From positions 868,001-932,000 of the forward strand of contig NZ_CP053697.2 of assembly GCF_013200955.2 (NCBI RefSeq): a DNA stretch of 64,000 nt. The letters are read 5' to 3'. A program made the position numbers and the translations under genes. The notes under the pieces are model-generated. The model searched no databases. It was not told the origin of the DNA and worked only from the letters and a program-made list of their open reading frames with translations. The DNA comes from Pseudomonas campi. GTDB lineage: Bacteria; Pseudomonadota; Gammaproteobacteria; Pseudomonadales; Pseudomonadaceae. Below are positions 8,611-17,837 of this stretch, piece by piece. Position 1 is the stretch's first letter. The number at the start of each line of letters is the position of its first letter.

Positions 8611-9756
8611 ATGACGTTCCGCACGCTGTTTTGCGTATTGGCCACGATGGCCTGGGGTTTCTCGCCTGCGGCTGCCGTCCAGGCCGAGCCCGGCATCAGT
8701 GCGCAGGAAGTGCGGGTGGGCATGGTCAATGCCCTGAGCGGTCCCGCTGCGGGTTTGGGGTCTGGCATGAAGGCCGGCGCCGAAGCATATTTCGCGCGGG
8801 TCAATGCGGCCGGTGGGGTCAATGGCCGGCGCATAGTCCTGGTCAGCCGGGACGATGGTTACGAGCCGGCACGGACGGCGGCCATGACCCGTGAGCTGAC
8901 CGAGTCGGGCGATGTCTTTGCCCTGCTCGGGTATGTTGGTACCCCCACCTCGAGGGCGGCCATGCCCATCGCCTTGCGCGCCGAGATTCCTTACCTGTTC
9001 CCCTTTACCGGGGCTGAGGTGTTGCGCGCGCCGGTGCACCGCTGGGTGTTCAATGTGCGCGCCTCCTACTTCGACGAGACCGAGGAAATGGTCGAGCGCA
9101 TGACCGGTGATCTCGGCATCAGCAGCGTCGCGCTGCTGATGCAGGACGATTCCTTTGGGGAGACGGTCAAGAGCGGGTTGGTCGGGGCCTTGTTTAAGCG
9201 CACTCTGCATATCCAGGCCGAGGCGCGCATCCAGCGCAACTCCCTGGAGGTGGCTGCGGCTGTCGAGTCCCTGCGCCAGGCGGAGCCCGATGCCATCTTC
9301 TTTGTCGGTACCTACAAACAGCTGGCGGCGTCCATCAAGCAGGCCAAGGCCTTGGGCATCAAGGCGCGCTTTTTCACGGTGTCATTCATCGGCACCGAGA
9401 ACTTCATCGCCGAGGCCGGGGCGGATGGCGACGGGGTCTATATCAGTCAGGTCATGCCCTCGCCACACGATGCCTCACAGGTCCTGATCAGGGATTATCG
9501 TGCGGACATCGCGCCTGCCGATATTGGCTATACCTCGCTGGAGGGCTATGTCGGCGCCGCCGTGTTCGTCGAGGCCCTGCGTCTGGCCGGCAACGCGCCG
9601 ACGCGGGCGAACCTGATCAATGCCCTGGAGTTCCTCCGCACGGATGTCGGGGGCTTCAAGGTCGAGTTCTCCCCCACCGACCACCAGGGTTCCGATGCGG
9701 TCTTTCTGACCCGTATCCAGAACGGCAAGGCCATGCCGGTCGAGCGCATGCAGTAG
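8611..9756 (+). CDS. Orphan periplasmic binding protein, branched-chain amino acid (LivK) type
   Basis: 381-residue type I periplasmic binding protein. The start at ATG 8611 is chosen because it follows GGGAG (8601-8605) and opens a typical signal peptide (MTFRTLFCVLATMAWGFSPAAAVQAEPG); the frame is open upstream to 8347 but that part has no protein character. The mature protein begins with the family pattern EVRVGMVNALSGPAAGLG, then GAEAYFARVNAAGGVNGRRI and LLGYVGTPTSRAAMP. No permease or ATPase of the Liv type is in the window, so it either uses a transporter encoded elsewhere or feeds a sensor. The ligand is unknown. Confidence 0.85.
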   Translation: MTFRTLFCVLATMAWGFSPAAAVQAEPGISAQEVRVGMVNALSGPAAGLGSGMKAGAEAYFARVNAAGGVNGRRIVLVSRDDGYEPARTAAMTRELTESGDVFALLGYVGTPTSRAAMPIALRAEIPYLFPFTGAEVLRAPVHRWVFNVRASYFDETEEMVERMTGDLGISSVALLMQDDSFGETVKSGLVGALFKRTLHIQAEARIQRNSLEVAAAVESLRQAEPDAIFFVGTYKQLAASIKQAKALGIKARFFTVSFIGTENFIAEAGADGDGVYISQVMPSPHDASQVLIRDYRADIAPADIGYTSLEGYVGAAVFVEALRLAGNAPTRANLINALEFLRTDVGGFKVEFSPTDHQGSDAVFLTRIQNGKAMPVERMQ

Positions 9757-9767
9757 CCTGGGGTCTG

Positions 9768-9799
9768 GCCGGGCAGGCGTATGACTGACCTGGCCCGGC
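9768..9799. terminator. Hairpin between two convergent genes
   Basis: GCCGGGC (9768-9774) pairs with GCCCGGC (9793-9799), extended by AGG/CCT across a one-base bulge. It sits in the 46-base space between the binding-protein stop and the dppF stop. There is no U-tract on either strand, so the call is tentative. Confidence 0.4.
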
Positions 9800-9802
9800 G
9801 GC

Positions 9803-10773
9803 TCAGCTGTTGATCGCTTCCGCGTGGTGACAGGCCACCTGCCGCGCCTCGAGCAGGCGCAGTGGCGGTACCTCCTGTTGGCAGCGCGCGCTGGCGTGCG
9901 GGCAGCGCTGGTGGAAGGCGCAGCCGGACGGCGGGGCGAGCGGGTTGGGCAACTCGCCGACTATCTTGATCTTCGGCTTGCTCGGGTCCGGGTGCAGGGT
10001 CGGCGTGGCCGACAGCAGCGCCTGGGTGTAAGGATGCAGCGGGCGTGCATAGATCTCTGCACTGGGGCCCATCTCCACCGGGCGGCCGAGGTACATCACC
10101 AGCACATCGTCGGCGACATGGCGCACCACCGAGAGGTTGTGCGAGATGAACACATAGCCGGTCTCGTACTGTTCCTGTAAGTCCATAAACAGGTTGAGCA
10201 CCTGGGCCTGGATCGACACATCCAGCGCCGAAGTCGGCTCGTCCGCCACCAGCACCTTGGGGTTGAGCATCATCGCCCGGGCCAGGGCGATGCGCTGGCG
10301 CTGGCCGCCGGAGAACATGTGCGGGTAGCGCTGGTAGTGTTCGGGGCGCAGGCCAACCTGCTGCATCATCGCCTGCACCCGCTCGCGGCGTTCGGCGCGG
10401 GACAAACGGGTATTGATCTGCAGCGGTTCGGCCAGCTGGTCGCCAATCTTCTGCCGCGGGTTGAGCGAGGCGTAGGGGTTCTGAAAGACCATCTGCACGT
10501 CGCGGCGCAGCTGCTTGCGCTGGGCCTTGTCGGCACCGGCCACCTCCTGTCCGGCGATCTGCAGCGAACCGGAGCTGGGTTGCTCGATCAGGGTCAGGGC
10601 GCGGGCCAGGGTCGACTTGCCGCAACCGGACTCGCCGACCACCGCCAGGGTCTTGCCGGCGGCCAGGTCGAAGGACACGCCATTCAAGGCACGCACCAGG
10701 GCGGCGGGCTTGAACAGGCCGCGGGAGATTTCGTAGTGGCGGGTGAGGTCTCGGGCCGTCAGTACAATGCTCA

Positions 10774-10774
<1 letters not shown>
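9803..10774 (-). CDS. dppF: Di/oligopeptide ABC transporter ATP-binding protein DppF
   Basis: 323-residue cytoplasmic ATPase, one of the two nucleotide-binding subunits that power peptide import through DppBC. Walker A GESGCGKST, signature FSGGQRQR and Walker B VLVADEPT are intact. The C-terminal oligopeptide-transporter extension contains the cysteine cluster CAFHQRCPHASARC associated in this family with an iron-sulfur site. The start ATG overlaps the dppD stop by one base (TAATG), indicating translational coupling. It is the last gene of the dpp unit. Confidence 0.94.
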
Positions 10775-11748
<974 letters not shown>

Positions 11749-11774
11749 GCTGATCTTCCTTCGACTACGGACTG

Positions 11775-11868
11775 CCCCCTCTCCCATTTATGGGAGAGGG
11801 TTGGGGAGAGGGCGGAGTATGTTGCCATACCCTCTCCCCCGGCCCCTCTCCCGCAAGCGGGAGAGGGG
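11775..11868. repeat. Palindromic repeat, family C (CTCTCCC, copy 1)
   Basis: Two hairpins, CCCTCTCCCATTTATGGGAG... at the left and ...CTCCCGCAAGCGGGAGAGGG at the right, flank a GGGGAGAGGGCGG / CCCTCTCCCCC pair. Similar CTCTCCC/GGGAGAG palindromes occur at 17796 and 22364. It lies between dppD and dppC. Confidence 0.75.
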
Positions 11869-11888
11869 AGGAAAAGCGCCGCCGCTCT

Positions 11889-11951
11889 GTAGCCCGGATG
11901 CAATCCGGGGCAGGTCGGCTCGGCGGTATTCCCGGATTGCATCCGGGCTAC
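11889..11951. repeat. REP doublet, family A (copy 2)
   Basis: GTAGCCCGGATGCAATCCGG and its inverted copy CCGGATTGCATCCGGGCTAC, 63 bases overall. It is adjacent to the family C element, in the dppC-dppD gap. Confidence 0.88.
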
Positions 11952-11973
11952 ATGATTGGTCATGGCGGGCTCC

Positions 11974-12876
11974 TTACTGCGCATTCTTCAGTTTCGGGTC
12001 GAGCGCATCGCGCAGCCCGTCGCCCATCAGGTTGATTGCCAGCACGCTGAGCAGGATGGTCAGGCCTGGCAGCGAGACCACCCACCAGGCCCGTTCGATG
12101 TAGTCGCGCGCCGAGGCCAGCATGGTGCCCCACTCGGGCGTTGGCGGTTGGACGCCGAGGCCGAGAAAGCCCAGCGCGGCGGCATCCAAAATGGCCGAGG
12201 AAAAGCTCAGGGTGGCCTGCACGATCAGCGGCGCCATGCAGTTGGGCAACACGGTGACGAACATCAGGCGCAGGGTGCCGGCGCCGGCCAATTGCGCGGC
12301 GGTGACGTAGTCGCGGCCCAGCTCGCCCATCACCGCGGCGCGGGTCAGGCGTACATAGGACGGCAGCGAGACCACGGCGATGGCGATCACCGTGTTGATC
12401 AGGCCGGGGCCGAGGATGGCGACGATGGCCACTGCCAGCAGCAGCGAGGGCAGGGCCAGCATCACGTCCATCAGGCGCATGATCGAGGGCCCGAGCAGGC
12501 GCGGGAAGAAGCCGGCGATCAGGCCCATGAGAATGCCCGGGATCAGCGACAGCAGCACCGAGGTCAGGCCGATCAGCAGCGACAGGCGCGCACCGTGGAT
12601 CAGTCGCGAGAGCAGGTCACGGCCCAGCTCGTCGGTGCCGAGGAGGAATTGCGCCTGGCCGCCTTCCAGCCACGCCGGTGGAGTGAGCAGGTAGTCGCGG
12701 AACTGCTCGCTGGGATCATGCGGCGCCACCCAGGGCGCGAACAGCGCGCAGAAGACGATGACCAGCATAAACAGCAGGCCGGCGACGGCGCCCTTGTTGT
12801 GGGCGAAGGCCTGCCAGAACTCCTTCAGCGGCGAGGGGTAGAGCAGGGCCTGGTCGAGGGCGGTGGAGGTGGTCAT
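11974..12876 (-). CDS. dppC: Dipeptide ABC transporter permease DppC
   Basis: 300-residue inner-membrane permease. The start at 12876 (MTTSTALDQALLYPSP) has a near-perfect ribosome-binding site AGGAGG upstream; the longer open frame to 12969 is created by the repeat element. An N-terminal helix (GAVAGLLFMLVIVFCALFAPWV) is followed by a large periplasmic loop and five helices. The cytoplasmic EAA-type loop that docks on the ATPases is visible at GRDYVTAAQLAGAGTLRLMF. Confidence 0.94.
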   Translation of the reverse strand: MTTSTALDQALLYPSPLKEFWQAFAHNKGAVAGLLFMLVIVFCALFAPWVAPHDPSEQFRDYLLTPPAWLEGGQAQFLLGTDELGRDLLSRLIHGARLSLLIGLTSVLLSLIPGILMGLIAGFFPRLLGPSIMRLMDVMLALPSLLLAVAIVAILGPGLINTVIAIAVVSLPSYVRLTRAAVMGELGRDYVTAAQLAGAGTLRLMFVTVLPNCMAPLIVQATLSFSSAILDAAALGFLGLGVQPPTPEWGTMLASARDYIERAWWVVSLPGLTILLSVLAINLMGDGLRDALDPKLKNAQ

Positions 12877-12889
12877 GGACGTGCCTCCT

Positions 12890-12965
12890 GTAGGGTGGAT
12901 GACGCTTTTTTCATCCACCTGTCGGGTGTCGTGATGGTGGATGGGTGAAGCGTCATCCACCCTAC
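12890..12965. repeat. Palindromic repeat, family B (GGTGGATGACGC, copy 1)
   Basis: An 18-base perfect inverted repeat, GTAGGGTGGATGACGCTT (12890-12907) and AAGCGTCATCCACCCTAC (12948-12965), with a second internal GGTGGATG/CATCCACC pairing. It lies in the 120-base gap between dppB and dppC, just upstream of the dppC ribosome-binding site. Confidence 0.85.
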
Positions 12966-12996
12966 GCAATCGATGCAGTTGTGCATGGTGCCTTCC

Positions 12997-14007
12997 TTAC
13001 TTCTGATGGCGAATGCGTGGGTTAACCAGGCCATAGAGGATGTCCACGACGAAGTTGACCAGGATCACCAGGCAGGCGATCAGCAGGATGCCGTTCTGCA
13101 CCACCGGGTAGTCGCGGGCGCCGATGGCCTCGATCAGCCATTTGCCGATGCCCGGCCAGGAGAAGATGGTCTCGGTCAGCACCGCGCCGGCCAGCAGGGC
13201 GCCGACCTGCAGGCCGAACACCGTGAGTACCGGGATCAGCGCATTGCGCAGGCCATGCACGAACACCACGCGCGCCGGCGACAGGCCCTTGGCGCGGGCG
13301 GTGCGTACGTAGTCCTCGCGCAGTACTTCGAGCATGGCCGAACGGGTCATCCGCGCGATCACTGCCAAAGGAATGGTGCCGAGCACGATGGCCGGCAGGA
13401 TCAGGTGCTGGAGGGCATCGACGAAGGCGCCTTCCTCGTCGCTGAGCAGGGTGTCGATCAGCATGAAGCCGGTGACCGGGGTGATGTCGTAGAGCAGGTC
13501 GATGCGCCCGGATACCGGGGTCCAGCCCAGGTACACCGAGAAGAACATGATCAGCAGCAGGCCCCACCAGAAGATCGGCATGGAGTAGCCAGCCAGGGAA
13601 ATGCCCATCACCCCGTGGTCGAACAGCGAGCCACGCTTGAGCGCGGCGATCACCCCGGCGATCAGACCCAGCGTGCCGGCGAACAGCAGGGCGGCCAGGG
13701 ACAGCTCCAAGGTCGCCGGGAACAGGGTGAGGAACTCGTCCCACACCCCTTCGCGGGTGCGCAGCGACCGGCCCAGATCGCCCTGTGCCAGCTGGCTGAT
13801 GTAGTCCAGGTACTGCGCCGGCAGTGGCTTGTCCAGGCCCAGACGGTGCATGGCTTCGGCGTGCATCTCGGGATCGACCCGGCGCTCGCCCATCATCACT
13901 TCCACCGGATCGCCGGGGATCAGGCGGATCAGGGCGAAGGTCAGCAGGGTGACGCCGAAGAAGGTGGGGATCAGCAGCCCCAGGCGTCTGGCTATGAAGG
14001 ACAGCAT
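12997..14007 (-). CDS. dppB: Dipeptide ABC transporter permease DppB
   Basis: 336-residue inner-membrane permease partner of DppC. It begins MLSFIARRLGLLIPTFFGVT, the usual first transmembrane helix, followed by the family's IRLIPGDPVEVMMG. The EAA loop reads DYVRTARAKGLSPARVVFVH, and the C-terminus VDILYGLVNPRIRHQK is typical. It is the first membrane subunit after the two binding-protein genes on the minus strand. Confidence 0.95.
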   Translation of the reverse strand: MLSFIARRLGLLIPTFFGVTLLTFALIRLIPGDPVEVMMGERRVDPEMHAEAMHRLGLDKPLPAQYLDYISQLAQGDLGRSLRTREGVWDEFLTLFPATLELSLAALLFAGTLGLIAGVIAALKRGSLFDHGVMGISLAGYSMPIFWWGLLLIMFFSVYLGWTPVSGRIDLLYDITPVTGFMLIDTLLSDEEGAFVDALQHLILPAIVLGTIPLAVIARMTRSAMLEVLREDYVRTARAKGLSPARVVFVHGLRNALIPVLTVFGLQVGALLAGAVLTETIFSWPGIGKWLIEAIGARDYPVVQNGILLIACLVILVNFVVDILYGLVNPRIRHQK

Positions 14008-14103
14008 TGCGTTGGGGTACTCCGCATCATCGGGTTTTGCCCTTGTGGGGCGTTGGTTGTGGTCAGGGTCATGGTTTGTGGGAGCGAGCTCTGGTTCTTC
14101 TAT

Positions 14104-15690
14104 TCACTTCACGCGCCGCACATGGGCGAAATTATTGGAGCCCAGCGGGCTTTGCACAAAGCCTGCGACATCGGCGCTGAGGGCGGTGAACTGCTTGGGG
14201 TGGGCCAGGGCGATCCATGGGACCTGTTCGTGGAAGATCGCCAGCGCCTGCCGGTACAGCTCGGCGCGCGGTGCCGGTGCGCTGATCCGGCGGGCCTCGA
14301 CGATCAGCGCATCGAACGCGGGGTTGCACCAGCCCGCCTGGTTCTCGCCACTCTCGGCGGCAGCACAGGACAGGTTGGGGGTGAGGAAGTTGTCCGGGTC
14401 GCCGTTGTCGCCGGCCCAGCCCATGAACACCAGGTCGTGCTCGCCATTCTTTGCCCGCTTGATCAGCTCGCCCCACTCGAACACGCGGATCTCGGCCTGG
14501 ATGCCGATGGCGGCCAGGTCGGCCTGCAGCATCTGCGCGCCGATGCCCGGGTTGGGATTGGTCGGCCCGCCGCCGGGGCGGGTCCAGATCGCCAGCTTGA
14601 AGCCGTCGGCATGCCCGGCCTCGGCCAGCAGCCGACGCGCGCGCTCGGGGTCGTGCGGCCAGGGCTGCAGTTGGTCGTTGTAGCCGAGCAGGGTGGCTGG
14701 GTAGGGCGCCACGGCCAGGCTGGCGTTGCCTTCGCCGTACTGCGCGCGCAGGTAGGCCTGGCGGTCGAAGGCCAGGTTGATGGCCTGGCGCACGCGCACA
14801 TCGTCCAGCGGTGGGTGGCGGGTATTCAGGGCGACGTAGGCGACCAGCAGCGAGTCCAGCTCCTGCACCTGCACACCGCTGCTCTGGCGCAGTGCCGGCA
14901 CATCGATCGGCCGCGGGTAGAGCGCCACCTGGCAGGCGCCGGCCTTGAGCTGCTGCACCCGTACATTGGGATCGGGGGTGATGGCCAGCAACAGCTTGTC
15001 CAGCGCCGGCCTGCCGGCCCAGTAGTCGGGGTGGGCGCGAAAGCGCACCTGGGCATCCTTGCTGTAGCGCTCGAAGACAAATGGCCCCGTGCCCACCGGC
15101 TGGCTGTTGAGCTGGTCCGGGGTGCCGGCCGCAAGCAGCTGCGCGGCGTATTCGGCGGAATAGATCGAAGTGAAACCCATGGCCAGGTCGGCGAGGAAGG
15201 GCGCCTCGGGGTGTTTCAGGGTGAAGCGCACGCTGTATTCGTCGAGCTTGTCGATCCGCTCGATCAGGCTGGAGAAACCCATGGCTTCGAAATAGGGGAA
15301 GCCACGCGGCGCCAGTTCATGCCAGGCATGCTGCTTGTCCTGCTGGCGCTGGAAACTCCACAGCACATCGTCGGCATTCAGTGCGCGGCTCGGCTTGAAC
15401 CAGGGCGTCTGGTGGAACTGCACCCCGCGGCGCAGGTGGAAGGTGTATTGCAGGCCATCGGCGCTGATCTCCCAGCGTTCGGCCAGGGCCGGGATGATCC
15501 GCGTGCTGCCGGGAGCGAACTGCACCAGGCGCTCGAACAGGGTTTCCGATGAGGCGTCGGCAGTGGTGGCAGCGGTGTACTGGACGATGTCGAAGCCTTC
15601 CGGACTGGCTTCGCTGCACACCACCAGGGTCTGCTGGGCAGTGGCGTAGAGGGGCAGGCAGAGGACGAGTGACAGCAGGTCTCGACGCAT
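14104..15690 (-). CDS. Peptide-binding protein of the dpp transporter (SBP family 5), second copy
   Basis: 528-residue periplasmic peptide-binding protein with a short signal peptide (MRRDLLSLVLCLPLYATAQQ). The family 5 signature AERWEISADGLQYTFHLRRG is at about residues 67-86. It is a diverged paralogue of the 533-residue binding protein encoded just upstream: the openings (LVVCSEASPEGFDIVQYTAA against LVFCSEGSPAGFDPGQYTTG) and much of the length align. It is 96 bases from dppB and 144 from the other paralogue. Two binding proteins feeding one DppBCDF is known in pseudomonads and broadens peptide range; this protein's specificity is unknown. Confidence 0.9.
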   Translation of the reverse strand: MRRDLLSLVLCLPLYATAQQTLVVCSEASPEGFDIVQYTAATTADASSETLFERLVQFAPGSTRIIPALAERWEISADGLQYTFHLRRGVQFHQTPWFKPSRALNADDVLWSFQRQQDKQHAWHELAPRGFPYFEAMGFSSLIERIDKLDEYSVRFTLKHPEAPFLADLAMGFTSIYSAEYAAQLLAAGTPDQLNSQPVGTGPFVFERYSKDAQVRFRAHPDYWAGRPALDKLLLAITPDPNVRVQQLKAGACQVALYPRPIDVPALRQSSGVQVQELDSLLVAYVALNTRHPPLDDVRVRQAINLAFDRQAYLRAQYGEGNASLAVAPYPATLLGYNDQLQPWPHDPERARRLLAEAGHADGFKLAIWTRPGGGPTNPNPGIGAQMLQADLAAIGIQAEIRVFEWGELIKRAKNGEHDLVFMGWAGDNGDPDNFLTPNLSCAAAESGENQAGWCNPAFDALIVEARRISAPAPRAELYRQALAIFHEQVPWIALAHPKQFTALSADVAGFVQSPLGSNNFAHVRRVK

Positions 15691-15726
15691 CGGTTTTCCT
15701 TGGCGCGGCGAATATCGGTTGAACCG

Positions 15727-15787
15727 GTAGCCCGGATGGAATCCGGGGCTTTATGGATGATGTGCCCCCGGATTGCATCCGGGCTAC
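15727..15787. repeat. REP doublet, family A (copy 3)
   Basis: GTAGCCCGGATGGAATCCGG and inverted CCGGATTGCATCCGGGCTAC, 61 bases overall, between the two binding-protein genes of the dpp unit. Confidence 0.88.
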
Positions 15788-15834
15788 AGGCTGCAGAATG
15801 AGTCCGGGCGGCGCGGGGCCGCCCGGTAATCGGC

Positions 15835-17436
15835 TTATTTGCCGACGCCCACGCCGTAGAAGGCGTTGAGCGCGAACGGGCTGATCTTGAAGTCCTGCAC
15901 GTTCTTGCGCATCGGTTGGTACACGGTGGAGTGGGCGATCGGAGTGATCGGCACCTGGGCCTTGAGGATGTGCTGCGCCTGCTTGTACAGGGCGGTGCGC
16001 TCGGCCACGTCGGTGGTGCGCTTGGCCGCCTGGACCAGCTTGTCGTAGGAGGCGTCGCACCACTTGGAGAAGTTGTTGCCGTCCACCGCGTCGCAACCGT
16101 AGAGGGTGCCCAGCCAGTTGTCCGGATCACCGTTGTCGCCGCTCCAGCCGATCAGCATGGCGTCATGTTCGCCGGCCTTGGAACGCTTGAGGTATTCGCC
16201 CCATTCGTAGCTGACGATCTTCGCCTTGATCCCTGCCTTGGCCCAGTCGGCCTGCAGCATTTCGGCCATCAGCTTGGCATTGGGGTTGTACGGGCGCTGC
16301 ACCGGCATGGCCCACAGGGTGATCTCGGTGCCTTCGGCCACACCGGCGGCCTTGAGCAGGGCCTTGGCCTTCTCCGGGTCGAAGGCCGGGTCCTTGACGG
16401 TCTCGTCGTAGGACCACTGGGTCGGCGGCATGCCGTTCACCGCCAACTGGCCGGCACCCTGGTAGACGGCGTCGATGATCGCCTGCTTGTTCACCGCCAT
16501 GTCCAGTGCCTGACGTACTTCGAGCTGGTCGAACGGCTTGTGGGTGACGTTGTAGGCGATGTAGCCGAGGTTGAAACCGGCCTGTTCGGGCATAGCCAGG
16601 TTCGGGTCTTTCTTCAGCGACTCGAGGTCAGCCGGGCGCGGGAACAGGGTGATCTGGCATTCGCCGGCCTTGAGTTTCTGCATGCGCACCGAGGCATCGG
16701 TGTTGATGGCGAAGATCAGGTTATCGATCTTCACGTCTTCCGGCAGCCAGTAGTCCTTGTTGCCGGTGAAGCGGATCTGCGCATCCTTCTGGTAGCGCTT
16801 GAACACGAACGGCCCGGTGCCGATCGGCTTCTGGTTGATGTCGGCGGCCTGGCCGGCCTTGAGCAGCTGGTCGGCGTACTCGGCGGACTGGATCGAGGCG
16901 AAGCTCATCGCCAGGTTCTGGATAAAGGCCGCGTCGACGTTGTTCAGGCTGAACTTGACCGTCATGTCGTCGAGCTTTTCCAGCTTGGCGATATTGGCGT
17001 CCATGCCCATGTCGGTGAAGTAGGGGAATTCGCTGGGGTAGGCCTTACGGAATGGGTGTTCCTTGTCGAGCATGCGCTGGAAGGTGAACAGCACGTCGTC
17101 GGCGTTGAATTCGCGAGTCGGCTTGAAGTACTCGGTGCTGTGGAACTTCACGCCCGGACGCAGGTGGAAGGTGTAGCTGAGGCCGTCTGCGGCGATATCC
17201 CATTTCTCGGCCAGGCCGGGGACTACGGCGGTGCCGCCACGCTCGAACTGGGTCAGGCGGTTGAACATGGTTTCTGCGGCGGCATCGAAGTCGGTGCCGG
17301 TGGTGTACTGACCGGGGTCGAAGCCGGCGGGGCTGCCTTCGGAGCAGAACACCAGGTTGCTGGCGGCGCTGGCGAAGGGCGCGCTGGCGATCAGCCCAGC
17401 GGCAAGCAGTGTCTGGATGACGGCGTTTTTACGCAT
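15835..17436 (-). CDS. dppA: Dipeptide-binding protein DppA
   Basis: 533-residue periplasmic peptide-binding protein, first gene of the dpp unit. The signal peptide MRKNAVIQTLLAAGLIASAP(FASA) precedes SNLVFCSEGSPAGFDPGQYT. The family signature AEKWDIAADGLSYTFHLRPG is near residue 74, and GWSGDNGDPDNWLGTLYGCD near residue 433 is typical of DppA. TGAGG precedes the ATG at the right distance. Ligands are expected to be di- or short peptides; haem-precursor binding, known for some DppA proteins, cannot be judged here. Confidence 0.93.
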   Translation of the reverse strand: MRKNAVIQTLLAAGLIASAPFASAASNLVFCSEGSPAGFDPGQYTTGTDFDAAAETMFNRLTQFERGGTAVVPGLAEKWDIAADGLSYTFHLRPGVKFHSTEYFKPTREFNADDVLFTFQRMLDKEHPFRKAYPSEFPYFTDMGMDANIAKLEKLDDMTVKFSLNNVDAAFIQNLAMSFASIQSAEYADQLLKAGQAADINQKPIGTGPFVFKRYQKDAQIRFTGNKDYWLPEDVKIDNLIFAINTDASVRMQKLKAGECQITLFPRPADLESLKKDPNLAMPEQAGFNLGYIAYNVTHKPFDQLEVRQALDMAVNKQAIIDAVYQGAGQLAVNGMPPTQWSYDETVKDPAFDPEKAKALLKAAGVAEGTEITLWAMPVQRPYNPNAKLMAEMLQADWAKAGIKAKIVSYEWGEYLKRSKAGEHDAMLIGWSGDNGDPDNWLGTLYGCDAVDGNNFSKWCDASYDKLVQAAKRTTDVAERTALYKQAQHILKAQVPITPIAHSTVYQPMRKNVQDFKISPFALNAFYGVGVGK

Positions 17437-17498
17437 GTTGACCTCAGGGTTGTTGTGGTTGTCATCGTGAGGGGCACCTTGTGGGTGCCTTGCGCGAA

Positions 17499-17526
17499 AC
17501 TATGCACGGCATATGCCGGGCAACAA
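17499..17526 (-). promoter_or_regulatory. Candidate dpp promoter with palindromic spacer
   Basis: On the minus strand TTGTTG (17521-17526) and CATAGT (17499-17504) are 16 bases apart and point at dppA. The spacer contains the perfect 12-base palindrome CGGCATATGCCG (17507-17518), a plausible operator. The -10 match is weak, so the promoter call is tentative. Confidence 0.35.
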
Positions 17527-17579
17527 CGTTAAGCCGAGATCAGTGTAGAAGACGGGGGGAAGCTGTAAGTCGGTGTCGC

Positions 17580-17591
17580 ATTTGTACAAAT
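17580..17591. promoter_or_regulatory. 12-base palindrome ATTTGTACAAAT upstream of dpp
   Basis: Perfect palindrome in an otherwise GC-rich stretch, about 145 bases before the dppA start. It may be an operator or activator site for the peptide transporter. In P. aeruginosa the peptide-uptake genes are repressed by PsdR, but no PsdR gene is in this window and I do not know its site well enough to equate them. Confidence 0.35.
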
Positions 17592-17795
17592 CGGGCGGTG
17601 GTTGCCCTGGCTGGCCGCTACCCACGGAGTCACCGCAGGTAACGGTGCATGCACAGATTGAGAGCCTGTTTGGGGTCTTTTGAGCTAGAGCCAGGCAAGG
17701 CCATGGCGGGGCCGACGATCAAGAGATCGCAGAATATCCTTCTGACTCTTTGGCATCGTTATGGCTGTGTGTAGGGCAGGTGCAGTGCGCTTTTG

Positions 17796-17822
17796 CCCTC
17801 TCTCCCACAAGTGGGAGAGAGG
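17796..17822. repeat. Palindromic repeat, family C (copy 2, single hairpin)
   Basis: CCTCTCTCCCAC and GTGGGAGAGAGG form one hairpin immediately downstream of the SIMPL gene, where it could serve as its transcript end on the minus strand. Confidence 0.7.
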
Positions 17823-17837
17823 AGTTTTCGAGCGTTC

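Larger units (their letters stand above)
17437..17837. other. 401-base intergenic region with dpp promoter and palindromes
   Basis: Upstream of dppA and downstream of the SIMPL gene. From left to right it holds a leader hairpin GGCACC/GGTGCC (17475-17491), the candidate dpp promoter, an isolated palindrome at 17580, a fragment resembling an element end (GAGAGCCTGTTTGGGG near 17658), and a family C palindrome at 17796. No coding sequence with a ribosome-binding site was seen. Confidence 0.6.

Noticed and set aside
12973..15552. 859-codon plus-strand open frame opposite dppB and a binding protein
   Set aside because: Antisense shadow; rich in His/Gln/Gly, crosses an intergenic gap, no start signal.
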